From JAEUHM01 sp964538625 (GTDB taxonomy: Bacteria; Verrucomicrobiota; Verrucomicrobiia; Verrucomicrobiales; Verrucomicrobiaceae), in the NCBI GenBank assembly GCA_964538625.1, contig CAZIGH010000011.1:51529-115528 (forward strand): a stretch of 64,000 bases of DNA, read 5' to 3'. Positions 1 to 9,037 of this stretch are shown piece after piece. A program made the translations under genes and the position numbers. The notes below the pieces were generated by a model. That model was not told the origin of the DNA and ran no database searches. It saw only the letters and a list, made by a program, of their open reading frames with translations. Each line of letters opens with the position of its first letter. Within the stretch, counting starts at the first letter, position 1.

Positions 1-2278
1 TGGCCGAAGCCGGGAGATATGCCGCCAGCCGGTCCCGCAAACCGACGGGCGCAGCCGTGCGCAACAGCACGGCTAGGGCTCGGAGCGCGGTCTCCCGAGA
101 GTGGGATGCCTCAAAGCTCTCCACCCTCAGCACCGGAGGCTCAAAGCCGCCCACCGCCAGCCACGCGTATGCGGCGCCCTTGTCGCCATCCACGACCTCC
201 AGCCGCACCCGGCTCCCCTGCACTTCAGAGAGATCCCATTCCACCGACTGTGCCGTGTCGGTGCGCGGTGCCCTTTCGATGCGGATGGTCTTGCCCGTTT
301 CATAAACCAAACGCACAAAGTTCTTCCCGTTCGCGGCCTTATCCGGCGGACCCTGGTGCCCGCAGAGCAGGAAGCGCAGTTTCGCAGGGGCTATGAAGAC
401 CTTGCTCCGTAGCGTGCCCGTAAGCCGCTCGGCCGAACTCAACCTGCGGTTGAGACTGCTTAGCACTCGCACCGTGCGGCCGCTTGTATCCCTCCGCTCC
501 TCCACGCACCAGGGCGGCTCCCCTCCATCGTGTGACCAGTCAGCCTCGCCGTGCGCTGAGTCCAGCAGCCGTAACGCCTCCTCCGCAGCCCAGGAGACCA
601 AGCGGGTCGGCATCCGCATACCGCGCTCCATCAGGGCCGTGTGGATCTCCATCAGCGCACGTGTCGGGTCGTCTGAAATCCGGCCCCGGTCGATGACTTT
701 TTCGAGCGTCTCATTGTCCGCATGGCGTGCGATGGCACCCAGGTCAGTCGGGTCCAGGCGCATCAGCACGGCTGCGGCCTCCGCCGAAGGCACAGCCCGC
801 ACGATGTCTAGGATGAGCCGCAACTCTTCGTCACCGAGTGAGGAGAATGATGCGGGCAGTTGCAACACCTGCCGCAGACTGATCCGAAGTTGATGAACCA
901 ATGAGGCATCCGCCCGGTCGGCCTGCCGCAGCGCCTTAAACAGGGGCCGCGCTACGAGCGGAGAGGGATGCTCTGCATACCATGCCGCTGCCGCACGCAC
1001 CGTCCAGGCATCGGCGCTTTCCAGATCGGTGATGTGAACGCGGGAACGTTCCACGGACGACCGCTGAGTGCTCGGCGCATCCTTTTTCACCACACGCCAA
1101 ATGCGGCCCCTCTCACGGTCGCGGCCCGGATGGTCCAGAGGCACCTCGTAGTGGCCGATGATGCGGTTGTAAAAATCCGCCACATACAGCGCCTGGTCAG
1201 GGCCCAAGTGCAGGTCCACAGGCCGGAACCATGGATCATCGGAGGTCAGGAAGTCAGGCTGCTCGTTCGCCCTCGGAGTGGTGCCGCTAAAGGTCACCCA
1301 ATCATGGTTCACGCGGGAAGTGACGCAGTTCCCGACGAGGATGTGGTCATCCCACTCAGGACCCCAAACGCCTCCGTCAAGATAAACGATCCCGCACAGC
1401 CCGGTGCTCCCGTGACTGTGCTCACACATCACCGGCGCGAAACCCAGTCCGTCATGGGGTTTGCCGAAACTCTGGTAGCAAGCCCCGCGAATGAGTTGGG
1501 TGATGGGGTTGCTATGACAGTCTGCGGAATAGAGCTGACCGCGTCGGTCGAACGCAAGGCCGAACGGATTCACCTGTCCGGAAGTGAAGCGTTCCACGCG
1601 TGAGCCGTCCGGTCGAAAGCGAAAGACATTCCCCGAGTGCAGTGTCAGCCCCGCCTCCCGGAAGTGAGAGGTATTGTTGAACCCGTGCGTCGCATACACC
1701 CAGCCATCAGGCCCGAGCCGGAAACTGCTGCACATGCCGTGCGTATCTTTTTCATAGCCTAGCGGACCGAAAAGCACCTGCCGAATATCCGCCCGGTCAT
1801 CTCCGTCCGTGTCCGCAAAATACCAAATGTTTGGGATGCTGAAAGCGATGCAGCCCGCCTTGTCCTCCGGCCTGTGCCATGGCAGCACACCAGTGGGAAT
1901 GTTCAGCCCATCAGCGAAATCCGTCACCTTGTCTGCCGTACCGTCGCCGTCTGTGTCCTCTAGGATCTTGATCGCGTCCCGGCTCTCCTTTACCCGTGAA
2001 CCAGAGGCATCGCTCCAGCGCTCCTTAGCCGCAGCAAAAGGATACTCCGCCGTGCTGCTCACCCAGAGGCGGCCCCGCGAATCAGAAGCCAGATTCACCG
2101 GCTTCTGGATCATCGGCTCCGCTGCAAAGAGCTGAATGGAAAAGCCCTCCGGCACACGCATGGAGGCCAACTGCGCATCTGGTGTCAGTGGCTCCGTCTC
2201 CCTGATCAGACGGTCCGGCCCCTCCGCCCAGCCTAAGGCAGGTGCCAGAGAAGCGGCGCAACAGAGCAGACGAAACAT
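1..2278 (-). CDS. PVC-type membrane-bound dehydrogenase, partial (C-terminus outside window)
   Basis: The reading frame is open from the ATG at 2278 to base 1, giving 759 codons with no stop, so the C-terminus is cut by the window edge. A short hydrophobic signal peptide is followed by an NHL/sorbosone-dehydrogenase-like propeller. Typical stretches are VPEGFSIQLFA, DGDGTADKVTDFADGLN, NPFGLAFDRRGQLYSADCHS, VCEHSHGSTGL-like and DLHLGPDQALYVADFYNRI. A helical HEAT-like segment lies at about residues 400-560 and a beta-rich segment begins near 620. In this PVC family a cytochrome c domain normally closes the protein; it would lie beyond base 1. The protein is presumably exported. It diverges from the DUF1549 gene across 181 bp. 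The substrate is unknown. Confidence 0.85.
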   Translation of the reverse strand, partial: MFRLLCCAASLAPALGWAEGPDRLIRETEPLTPDAQLASMRVPEGFSIQLFAAEPMIQKPVNLASDSRGRLWVSSTAEYPFAAAKERWSDASGSRVKESRDAIKILEDTDGDGTADKVTDFADGLNIPTGVLPWHRPEDKAGCIAFSIPNIWYFADTDGDDRADIRQVLFGPLGYEKDTHGMCSSFRLGPDGWVYATHGFNNTSHFREAGLTLHSGNVFRFRPDGSRVERFTSGQVNPFGLAFDRRGQLYSADCHSNPITQLIRGACYQSFGKPHDGLGFAPVMCEHSHGSTGLCGIVYLDGGVWGPEWDDHILVGNCVTSRVNHDWVTFSGTTPRANEQPDFLTSDDPWFRPVDLHLGPDQALYVADFYNRIIGHYEVPLDHPGRDRERGRIWRVVKKDAPSTQRSSVERSRVHITDLESADAWTVRAAAAWYAEHPSPLVARPLFKALRQADRADASLVHQLRISLRQVLQLPASFSSLGDEELRLILDIVRAVPSAEAAAVLMRLDPTDLGAIARHADNETLEKVIDRGRISDDPTRALMEIHTALMERGMRMPTRLVSWAAEEALRLLDSAHGEADWSHDGGEPPWCVEERRDTSGRTVRVLSSLNRRLSSAERLTGTLRSKVFIAPAKLRFLLCGHQGPPDKAANGKNFVRLVYETGKTIRIERAPRTDTAQSVEWDLSEVQGSRVRLEVVDGDKGAAYAWLAVGGFEPPVLRVESFEASHSRETALRALAVLLRTAAPVGLRDRLAAYLPASA

Positions 2279-2459
2279 AAGCGAGAGCGAAAGGGAAGGC
2301 CAAGAGCTACGAACGAGAGGAACACATTTATCCGGGTCTGGCAGCAGGCGAGTTGCGGAAGAAAAAAGTTTTGCGATTTTTCTAATAAGTTTTCACCCGG
2401 CCCGTTCAAGCCGCTGAAGCTCCCTTCACATCCCCACTCACTCGTCACCGCTACCACCC

Positions 2460-4718
2460 ATGAAGTCAAACAAAGCCATCACGCTCGCACTGACCTGCGC
2501 CGCTATCGGACTCGCTCCGTTGCGTGCAGAAGAAGCCGCAAGCCGCCTCTGGACGGACAAACAAGGCCGTCAAGTGGACGCCATCTTCCTCGGCCTCCAA
2601 GGAGACAACATCTCCCTCCAGACCAAGGATGGGCGTACCTTCACCTTCGCGCTGAGCAACCTCTCCGCCGAGGATCAGAACTTTGCCAAGTCGGCCAAGC
2701 CGGCGAACGTGCCCGGCTACGTTGCCACCAACGCCACCATCGGCCAAGCCGCTGCCGCTATCGATGCACTCGTGGTCAAGGGACTCGAGCGTGCCGCAGC
2801 GATCGTGAACAAAAATAACGCTGACATCAAGGCCAACGGCGGGAACGAAAGCGACCTGCGCGTGCCGCCCACCCCGAACCCGCTCATGTCAGACGAGCAG
2901 TTCGTGCGCCGCGTCTATCTGGACATCGTCGGTCGCATCCCCAGCTATGAAGAAGCCAAGGCTTTCCTGGCAGACAACAGCGGCCCCAGCAAGCGCGCCA
3001 AGCTCATCGACAAACTCCTCGATGACCCCGGCTACGCCAGCCACATGTTCAACTACTTCGCTGACATGCTGCGCGTGCGCGACGACCTGCAGACCGGCAA
3101 CGGCAACTTCCGTGGCACCCCCTATGTGAACTGGCTCCGCCACCAAATGGAGAACAACACCAAGTGGGACACCATGGTTTACGACATGCTCACCGCCAAG
3201 GGCAAGATGTGGACCATCAGTGAGGAAGAGCGGAAGGCTGGCAAGGTTCCCGGTGCTGCCGGCTACCTTCTGCGAGACATCGGCATGCCTTTGGACAACT
3301 TGGCCAACACCCTCGCCGTTTTCCTTGGCACCGACGTCTCCTGCGCCCAGTGCCATGACCACCCCTTCGCAGACTGGACGCAGTACCAGTTCTATCAGAT
3401 GGCCTCCTTCTTCGGAGCCACCACCACCGACCTGCGCACCGCCTCCCGCCGCATGAAGACGGAGCAGAAGGAGCGTGAGCGCCAGATGGCCCTTCGCAAT
3501 GAGATCGACAAGATCATCAACGAGTCCGGCGGTGACGCCGACCGCGAGCGCACCGGCATCAACCAGTTCATGCAGGCCAATCGGTTTGTGGTTTCCGACA
3601 CCACGGAGAACATGCTGAAACTGCCCCACGACTACAAATACAAGGATCACAAGCCCTACGATCCCGTGGAGCCCAAGTTCATCAGCTGGTCTGACCGCGA
3701 CCGCTCCCTGCCCGCCTACAAGCAGAAGCTCTCCAAAGAAGAGGGACTCCGCACCGCCTTCGCCAAGTGGGTCATCGACCCCACCAACCCACGCTTTGCC
3801 ATGGCCATCGCCAACCGCATGTGGAAGCGTGCCTTCGGTGCCGCCGTAGCCGAGCCGGTGACAAACATTGACGACGTGTCCAAGGCCTCGAACCCCGAGC
3901 TACTCATGCACCTCGCCAAGGAAATGGTGCGCGTGAAGTTCGACCTCAAGGAGTTCATGCGCATTATCTACAACACCCGCAGCTATCAGCGCCAGGCCAC
4001 CACTGAGATGGTCCACATGGGCGAGCCCTACTACTTCCAGGGTCCCCTGCTCCGTCGCATGTCCGCCGAACAGGCCTGGGACTCCTACATGACCCTCTGG
4101 CTCGGCAAGCCTGACGCTTACGGCAAGTCCAAAGCTCAGGAAGACCTCTACGCCAAGAGCATCGACCTCGACCTTCAGAACCCCAAGCTCGACGCCAAGA
4201 CCGTGCTCATGAAGTACGCCGCCATGCGCAACTACAACCAAAAGATGCGCCAGATGATGGGTGGTGAAGGCATGATGGAAGAAGGCATGATGGCCGAAGG
4301 CGGTGGCGAAATGATGATGGGCAAAGCCCAGAGCTACGGCGGCATGACCCTCTACCGCGCCTCCGAGCTGGAGCAGCCCACCCGCGGCGGACACTTCCTG
4401 GCCGAGTTCGGCCAGAGCCAGCGCCTCCTCATCGACGGAGCGGGTTATGGCGGGTCCGTTCCCCAGGTGCTCATGCTCATGAATGGGCAGGCCCAGCGCA
4501 TGCTCACCAGCGCCGAGTCACCGCTGCTCAAGAATCTCAGCAACTACGAGACGGACGAGGAGAAGATCCACTCCATCTTCCTCAGCATCATGAGCCGCGC
4601 CCCCACCGAGAAGGAAGTGGCCATAGCCAAGAAGACGGTGGCTGAAAGCTCCTCGGAAGGCTACGCCAACGTCGTCTGGGCCCTCATCAACACCCGCGAG
4701 TTCATCTTTGTTCAGTAA
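2460..4718 (+). CDS. DUF1549/DUF1553 domain protein with SHD1-like N-terminus
   Basis: A 752-residue exported protein. Signal peptide at 1-23, then an SHD1-like module at about 28-80 (LWTDKQGRQVDAIFLGLQGD, ALSNLSAEDQ). DUF1549 follows from about 140 (SDEQFVRRVYLDIVGRIPS) and contains a CxxCH heme-type motif, SCAQCHDHPF, near residue 294. DUF1553 follows from about 430 (NRMWKRAFGAAVAEPVTNIDD). A methionine-rich insert sits near 594-622. The family is greatly expanded in Planctomycetes and Verrucomicrobia and is almost always followed by a DUF1501 gene, as here, 47 bp downstream. Function is not established; a role with sulfated or complex polysaccharides is often assumed. The start at 2460 gives the signal peptide directly. 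Confidence 0.9.
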   Translation: MKSNKAITLALTCAAIGLAPLRAEEAASRLWTDKQGRQVDAIFLGLQGDNISLQTKDGRTFTFALSNLSAEDQNFAKSAKPANVPGYVATNATIGQAAAAIDALVVKGLERAAAIVNKNNADIKANGGNESDLRVPPTPNPLMSDEQFVRRVYLDIVGRIPSYEEAKAFLADNSGPSKRAKLIDKLLDDPGYASHMFNYFADMLRVRDDLQTGNGNFRGTPYVNWLRHQMENNTKWDTMVYDMLTAKGKMWTISEEERKAGKVPGAAGYLLRDIGMPLDNLANTLAVFLGTDVSCAQCHDHPFADWTQYQFYQMASFFGATTTDLRTASRRMKTEQKERERQMALRNEIDKIINESGGDADRERTGINQFMQANRFVVSDTTENMLKLPHDYKYKDHKPYDPVEPKFISWSDRDRSLPAYKQKLSKEEGLRTAFAKWVIDPTNPRFAMAIANRMWKRAFGAAVAEPVTNIDDVSKASNPELLMHLAKEMVRVKFDLKEFMRIIYNTRSYQRQATTEMVHMGEPYYFQGPLLRRMSAEQAWDSYMTLWLGKPDAYGKSKAQEDLYAKSIDLDLQNPKLDAKTVLMKYAAMRNYNQKMRQMMGGEGMMEEGMMAEGGGEMMMGKAQSYGGMTLYRASELEQPTRGGHFLAEFGQSQRLLIDGAGYGGSVPQVLMLMNGQAQRMLTSAESPLLKNLSNYETDEEKIHSIFLSIMSRAPTEKEVAIAKKTVAESSSEGYANVVWALINTREFIFVQ

Positions 4719-4765
4719 CTTCGTCGCGCAAACCCACATCAAAACACTTCAACACCGCTCTCATC

Positions 4766-6043
4766 ATGAAAAGTGAACTAAACCGCCTCGACCCAGCCAC
4801 CCGCCGCGAGTTCATGCTCCGCACTGCCAAAGCAGCGCTCGGAGTGTCCTTGCTGCCTGCCAGCTCCCGCCTCGCCCGCGCCAACGAACTGTCTGGCGGG
4901 GGCAAGGCCAAGCACGTCATCTACCTCTACATGAGTGGTGGCATGACGCACATCGATACCTTCGACCCGAAGACCGGTTCCACCAAAGGTGCCAAGGATC
5001 CCATCCAGACCAAAGCCTCCGGCATGATGCTCGGCGGCTACATGGAAAACATGGCCAAGGTCGCGGACAAGATCACCATCATCCGCTCCATGAGTTCCAA
5101 AACCGGCGTTCATGAGTCTGGCAACTACCTCATGCACACCGGTTATGATCCGCGCGGCACCATCGTTCACCCCTCCATGGGCGCATGGGCCTCGCACTTC
5201 CTCGGGCGTGCCACCAAGACCCTGCCGGACAGCGTCACCATCGGCGGACCTTCCACCCACCCGGCCAACGGATTCTTCCCGCCAGCCCTCAGCCCCATTC
5301 CCATTGGCAGCGCTGAAGTGGGACTTCAGAACATCCGCCCCACCACCGCAGAGAGTGCCTTCCAGAGCCGCATCGCCCTCATGAACGAGTTCGACGTCGG
5401 CTTCCGTGAAAAGTACAAGTCCCCCGAAGTCAAGGCTTACAGCGAGTTCTACGACGAGACGCTCAACCTCATGAAGAGTGAGGACCTCAAGGCCTTCGAC
5501 CTCAGCCAAGAGCCAGCCGCCCTTCGTGAAAAATACGGACGCCGCGGCGGCTTCGGCCAAGGTTGCCTCCTCGCCCGTCGCCTTGTCGAACACGGCGTGC
5601 GCTTCGTGGAAGTGCAGACCGGAGGTTGGGACATGCACAACGACGTGGATCAGAACATGACCACCGTCGGCGGCGGCATGGACCAGGCCTTCGCCGCTCT
5701 CATTCAGGACCTCGCTGACAAGGGCCTGCTCGAGTCCACGCTGGTGGTTCTCGGCTCCGAGTTCGGTCGCACACCGGACATCAACGAGAACGATGGCCGT
5801 GACCACTACCCCAAAGCCTTCTCCACCGTCTTCGCAGGCGGCGGCGTCAAAGGCGGCTTCGTCTATGGCTCCACAGACAAGGATGGCCGCGAGGTCACTG
5901 ACAAGCAGGTCACCGTCCAGGACTTCGTCTCCACCATCGGTTACGCCATGGGCTTGCCTGTTGACGAAGTGGTTATGTCCCCCTCCAACCGCCCATTCAC
6001 CGTGGGCGACAAGGGGAACCCCGTCACCGACATCTTCGCCTGA
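4766..6043 (+). CDS. DUF1501 domain protein (sulfatase-like fold, Tat-type leader)
   Basis: A 425-residue protein with a twin-arginine-like leader (TRREFMLRTAKAALGVSLLP) and then the DUF1501 domain. Family marks seen are YLYMSGGMTHIDTFDPK near residue 55, HESGNYLMHTGYDPRG, GGWDMHNDV near 290 and VVLGSEFGRTPDINENDGRDHYP near 330. DUF1501 proteins are related to the alkaline phosphatase/sulfatase superfamily, and the Asp/His-rich motifs fit metal ligands. It lies 47 bp after the DUF1549 gene and ends before a rho-independent terminator, so the two form a transcription unit. The Tat leader suggests export in a folded, metal-loaded state (inference). Confidence 0.92.
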   Translation: MKSELNRLDPATRREFMLRTAKAALGVSLLPASSRLARANELSGGGKAKHVIYLYMSGGMTHIDTFDPKTGSTKGAKDPIQTKASGMMLGGYMENMAKVADKITIIRSMSSKTGVHESGNYLMHTGYDPRGTIVHPSMGAWASHFLGRATKTLPDSVTIGGPSTHPANGFFPPALSPIPIGSAEVGLQNIRPTTAESAFQSRIALMNEFDVGFREKYKSPEVKAYSEFYDETLNLMKSEDLKAFDLSQEPAALREKYGRRGGFGQGCLLARRLVEHGVRFVEVQTGGWDMHNDVDQNMTTVGGGMDQAFAALIQDLADKGLLESTLVVLGSEFGRTPDINENDGRDHYPKAFSTVFAGGGVKGGFVYGSTDKDGREVTDKQVTVQDFVSTIGYAMGLPVDEVVMSPSNRPFTVGDKGNPVTDIFA

Positions 6044-6087
6044 TCCCTCTCCCGACCTCTCGCTTCGGCTGGAGGAAAAGCACCACA

Positions 6088-6124
6088 GCACCCGGTCCTC
6101 ACGGACCGGGTGTTTTGTTTTCAC
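6088..6124 (+). terminator. Rho-independent terminator after the DUF1501 gene
   Basis: A perfect 9-bp GC-rich stem (ACCCGGTCC / GGACCGGGT) with a four-base loop TCAC is followed by TTTTGTTTT. It lies 45 bp after the DUF1501 stop codon. Confidence 0.9.
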
Positions 6125-6166
6125 CGTCCCTTTGCAAGCAGCCCATTCAAGCGCTACACTCCCGCT

Positions 6167-6588
6167 TGGGTCGGCCGGGGGTGATCGCTCGTCGGTTCCG
6201 CTTGCGGAATGCGGACGAGAGGAAAGTCCGGACACCACAGGGCAGCATGCCGCGCGCAAGCGTCGGGGGTCAAAGGCGTAAGCTCAGACCACGGAAAGTG
6301 TCACAGAAAACAAACCACCCCATCGCAAGATGGGGAACGGGTGAAAAGGCGGGGTAAAAGCCCACCGCTCCGAACGCAAGAACGGAGGCACGACAAACCC
6401 CATGCGGTGCAAGACAAAACAGGGGAAAGGGCGGCCCGCTCGCAACTCCGCTTCGGCGGAGGGATGACCCCGGGTAATAGTCGCACTCCGAGTTCTCGGA
6501 GGCACGGCCGAAAGGCTGGCGCAGACAAATGATCACCACCAGGTGCGCAAGCACCCGGCACAGAATCCGGCTTACACCGGCCGACCCA
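6167..6588 (+). ncRNA. rnpB: RNase P RNA (bacterial type A)
   Basis: The catalytic RNA of RNase P, which removes 5' leaders from tRNA precursors. The universally conserved P4-side block GAGGAAAGTCCGGAC is at about 6219-6233. Its distal partner ACAGAATCCGGCTTA is at 6560-6574 and the AGACAAATGATC block is near 6522-6534. The ends were set by the P1 helix: GGGTCGGCCGG at 6168-6178 pairs with CCGGCCGACCC at 6577-6587. About 420 nt is normal to slightly long for type A; the extra length is in the purine-rich hairpins around 6300-6440. It sits alone between a terminator and a REP-like element. Confidence 0.95.
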
Positions 6589-6646
6589 CCACTCAGTAGA
6601 GCCAGTTGCAAAACTCCAACGAAGGAATGCGGCTTCGAGGAGCGCC

Positions 6647-6712
6647 AAAGTGGCTTCGACTTTAGTCGAAACTCGAGCGGCCCAACGCTTCGACTGAAGT
6701 CGAAACCACTTT
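6647..6712. repeat. REP-like double-hairpin element (copy 1, intergenic)
   Basis: The left half is AAAGTGGC followed by the hairpin TTCGACT-TT-AGTCGAA. The right half is the hairpin TTCGACT-GA-AGTCGAA followed by ACCACTTT. The outer AAAGTGG and CCACTTT also pair, so the 66-bp unit is a palindrome of palindromes. A related unit lies inside a coding sequence at 13947-14005. Nothing else is recognised in 6589-6828 apart from a further GC-poor stretch. Confidence 0.75.
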
Positions 6713-6828
6713 CTCTCGTCCACCACTACAGTTCTGCAGTAGCAGAAACCTCAAAGATTTGGGGGTAACGGAACTCCGAACGTTTCTCCACCGTTCTTTT
6801 CAGCCTCCACAGGGGTTTTGCAACTGGC

Positions 6829-8355
6829 TCAGTAAGCTGCCATTTCCCGGACCTCCTCAGGGCGCAGCACGCGGGACCAGATGGCAAACTCCTCGATGGC
6901 ACCGCTCAGATGCCTCATGGCCACCCGCTCGCTACCCGGGCGGTCGTTCCAGTTCCCCAGCTCCGCCAGGCCAATCTTGACCGGTGCCGTGCCCCGCAGC
7001 GGTAGTATGGCTACCGCCAGCCCGTCCACGTAGTGAACGACTTCCTCCTTTTCGAGATCGAAACTGACCGCCAAATGCACCCAGCGCCCCAAGCGCTCAG
7101 GGTAGAACACGACCGGTGAATCGTAGTCCATGTGACGTTCCCCCCCCGTGCCGGCCACCCCCAGTCTCAAAACGCCAGCATCCGTGATCTGCCAGTGAAT
7201 CTTCCGGTCAAGCCAGCCCTCAGACATAAACAGACTGTTGAACTTCCTCGGCAGCGCATCCACCCGCACCCGCATCACCAGCGTGAAACGGCTCAGCTCA
7301 CCCGGCACGCTGGTCCGTACCCGGTCACTCACAGTGCGGAACTCCAGCGCCTTCTTCATGGGCCAACGGCCCTGCGTCCAACGCGTTCCCACAATACTAC
7401 CATTCGGCAGGGCATCCGCTGCCGTGGAGCCATTGCGCAACATGCGTGTGCTCACAGCATCCTGAAAATCGAATCGCAGCAACAGACCAGCATCTGAGTC
7501 TAACGCCTGGCCCGCAGCTTGCCAGCGTTCAAAAGCGGCCCGTTGACGACGGTCCTGATCACCAGCCAGCTCCTCGAGCCGACTGAACGCAGTCGTGTCC
7601 GCACTTCGTTTTGGCGCATTGGCGGCGAGCACGGCGGCCTCTCCCTCCCTTAGCGGAAGCAACTCACCTGAGGTCTGGTGCAACTCCACCTCTCCCTCAA
7701 AGACATGAACGTCCACACCTGTCTCGCCAACCTCAATGCCGAAGGCGGTCCCCAGGTCCACTACCGTTCCGTTCTCGGTATGAATGCGAAACCCCTTGGC
7801 CTGGGGCGGCACATGCGCCCGAAGTTTTCCCCGTTCACAGAATGCTTCACCAGAGGAGATCAGCCTCAGCGCGGCCGGTGCCTCCAGCGAGACCCTGGCT
7901 CCCTGATAGAACTCGATTTGCACGGCCCCGGTTTTGAGCCGCAGCCACCCCGGTGACAGTGGAGCACCCTCCACAGGCTGCATGGAGTCCGCCTCCCACG
8001 AAGTGCCTACGCTGCCCGCCAGCAGTGCCACCGCAGCGGTCGTTTCCTCTGCACCCGCCCCTCGTTTCCAGAAGCCGCCTGACCATACGAGTCCGAGTGT
8101 GGCTAGTGCGGCAGCAGCGCCCGCGCCCACCAGCGACTGGATGGTAAACCTGCGAGGTGAAGGCAGCACTGGAGTATGACGTACCATGCACATGGCACGC
8201 ACTTCCTCCCGCAGCATGGCATCCAGCGCCACATTGTCCAGCAGCCTCGTCCCCAGACCGGGCTCATCCAAAAGAAGCTGATGAAGCTCCGCCGCCTCAC
8301 CTTCCGTGAGCCTACCTTCGAGATAGCGTTGAATGAGCAGGTCTGCGTCAGGCAT
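6829..8355 (-). CDS. FecR-domain / LamG-domain membrane protein (putative anti-sigma partner)
   Basis: A 508-residue protein. The N-terminus (PDADLLIQRYLEGRLTEGEA) resembles the cytoplasmic part of anti-sigma/FecR proteins. One membrane segment lies at about 70-92. A FecR-like segment follows at about 150-235 (GVDVHVFEGEVELHQ) and a LamG/concanavalin-like domain at about 320-505 (WVHLAVSFDLEKEEVVHYVDG and a final EEFAIWSRVL). Its start overlaps the end of the ECF sigma gene by 8 bp, so the two are co-translated. By analogy with FecI-FecR it may tie sigma activity to an outside, possibly carbohydrate, signal. That role is inferred. Confidence 0.85.
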   Translation of the reverse strand: MPDADLLIQRYLEGRLTEGEAAELHQLLLDEPGLGTRLLDNVALDAMLREEVRAMCMVRHTPVLPSPRRFTIQSLVGAGAAAALATLGLVWSGGFWKRGAGAEETTAAVALLAGSVGTSWEADSMQPVEGAPLSPGWLRLKTGAVQIEFYQGARVSLEAPAALRLISSGEAFCERGKLRAHVPPQAKGFRIHTENGTVVDLGTAFGIEVGETGVDVHVFEGEVELHQTSGELLPLREGEAAVLAANAPKRSADTTAFSRLEELAGDQDRRQRAAFERWQAAGQALDSDAGLLLRFDFQDAVSTRMLRNGSTAADALPNGSIVGTRWTQGRWPMKKALEFRTVSDRVRTSVPGELSRFTLVMRVRVDALPRKFNSLFMSEGWLDRKIHWQITDAGVLRLGVAGTGGERHMDYDSPVVFYPERLGRWVHLAVSFDLEKEEVVHYVDGLAVAILPLRGTAPVKIGLAELGNWNDRPGSERVAMRHLSGAIEEFAIWSRVLRPEEVREMAAY

Positions 8356-8881
8356 GAGACACCTCCCCGTTGAGCGCGCGCTTCAGGCATTCGCGCAGCT
8401 TGTCCCGCACCCGGGAGAGCGCACGGCATACCGTGTCCGCTTTCATTCCGAGCCGGTCTGCGATTTCGGGCGTGCCCATCTCATCGTAGTAGTAGAACTC
8501 CACGAGTTCGCGACTCTTGTCCGGCAGTTTCTCCAGGCAGATTCTTAATACCTGTGCCTCCTCATTGTAGTGCGGAAGACGATCCCGCTCCTCCGCGAGC
8601 TGACGGATGTGTTCGGCCAGCTTCTGCACCCTCTCCGGCTCTTGACGGGTGCGTTCTCGCCACAGCCGCATCGCCACATGCCGGGTCATCGTAGCCAGCA
8701 GAGGCCGTACATCCTTGCTCAAGTCCCAGCGGAGTTCCTTGTTCATGAACTCCAAAAACACCTGTTGTGTGATGTCCTCCATCAGACCCGGCCAAGGCGC
8801 ATATCTCAGCGCCATGGCCTTCACAAACTCATGGTGGGCCAGGAATGCCTGTGCCGCCTGTGTGTCCTCCGCGTTCATCAC
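8348..8881 (-). CDS. ECF-type RNA polymerase sigma factor (Rhodopirellula/Verrucomicrobium type)
   Basis: A 177-residue sigma-70 family protein. Region 2 is at about 10-75 (LRYAPWPGLMEDITQQVFLEFM). Region 4, a helix-turn-helix, is at about 120-170 (YYYDEMGTPEIADRLGMKADT). It lacks the sigma-1 and sigma-3 regions, as ECF factors do. It is the first gene of a two-gene minus-strand unit with the FecR-LamG gene, whose start it overlaps. The target promoters cannot be told from this window. The start at 8881 gives the family-typical N-terminus. Confidence 0.9.
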   Translation of the reverse strand: MMNAEDTQAAQAFLAHHEFVKAMALRYAPWPGLMEDITQQVFLEFMNKELRWDLSKDVRPLLATMTRHVAMRLWRERTRQEPERVQKLAEHIRQLAEERDRLPHYNEEAQVLRICLEKLPDKSRELVEFYYYDEMGTPEIADRLGMKADTVCRALSRVRDKLRECLKRALNGEVSHA

Positions 8882-8984
8882 TCACATCCTACCCCAAACA
8901 GGCAGCACAACCGGACAAAAATCTCTCGGGAAAGGTTACCGCTACAGCACGTTGCCACCAGCAGAACAGCCTCCCACCCGCCCA

Positions 8985-9020
8985 CAAAAAAGCCGGTTCT
9001 CATCCGCGAGAACCGGCTTT
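8985..9020 (-). terminator. Rho-independent terminator after rpmB
   Basis: Read on the minus strand, AAAGCCGGTTCTC pairs with GAGAACCGGCTTT across a short loop and runs into TTTTT. It lies 17 bp past the rpmB stop and isolates rpmB from the sigma factor gene. Confidence 0.9.
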
Positions 9021-9037
9021 GGAAAGGCTTACGCCAC

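Noticed and set aside
2279..2459. Divergent promoter pair between the two first genes
   Set aside because: The AT-rich stretch at 2354-2395 is suggestive, but no -35/-10 pair with correct spacing was found on either strand.
4778..6259. Open frame of 493 codons on the minus strand
   Set aside because: Antisense to the DUF1501 gene, which has clear motifs and a Tat leader; the antisense protein has none.
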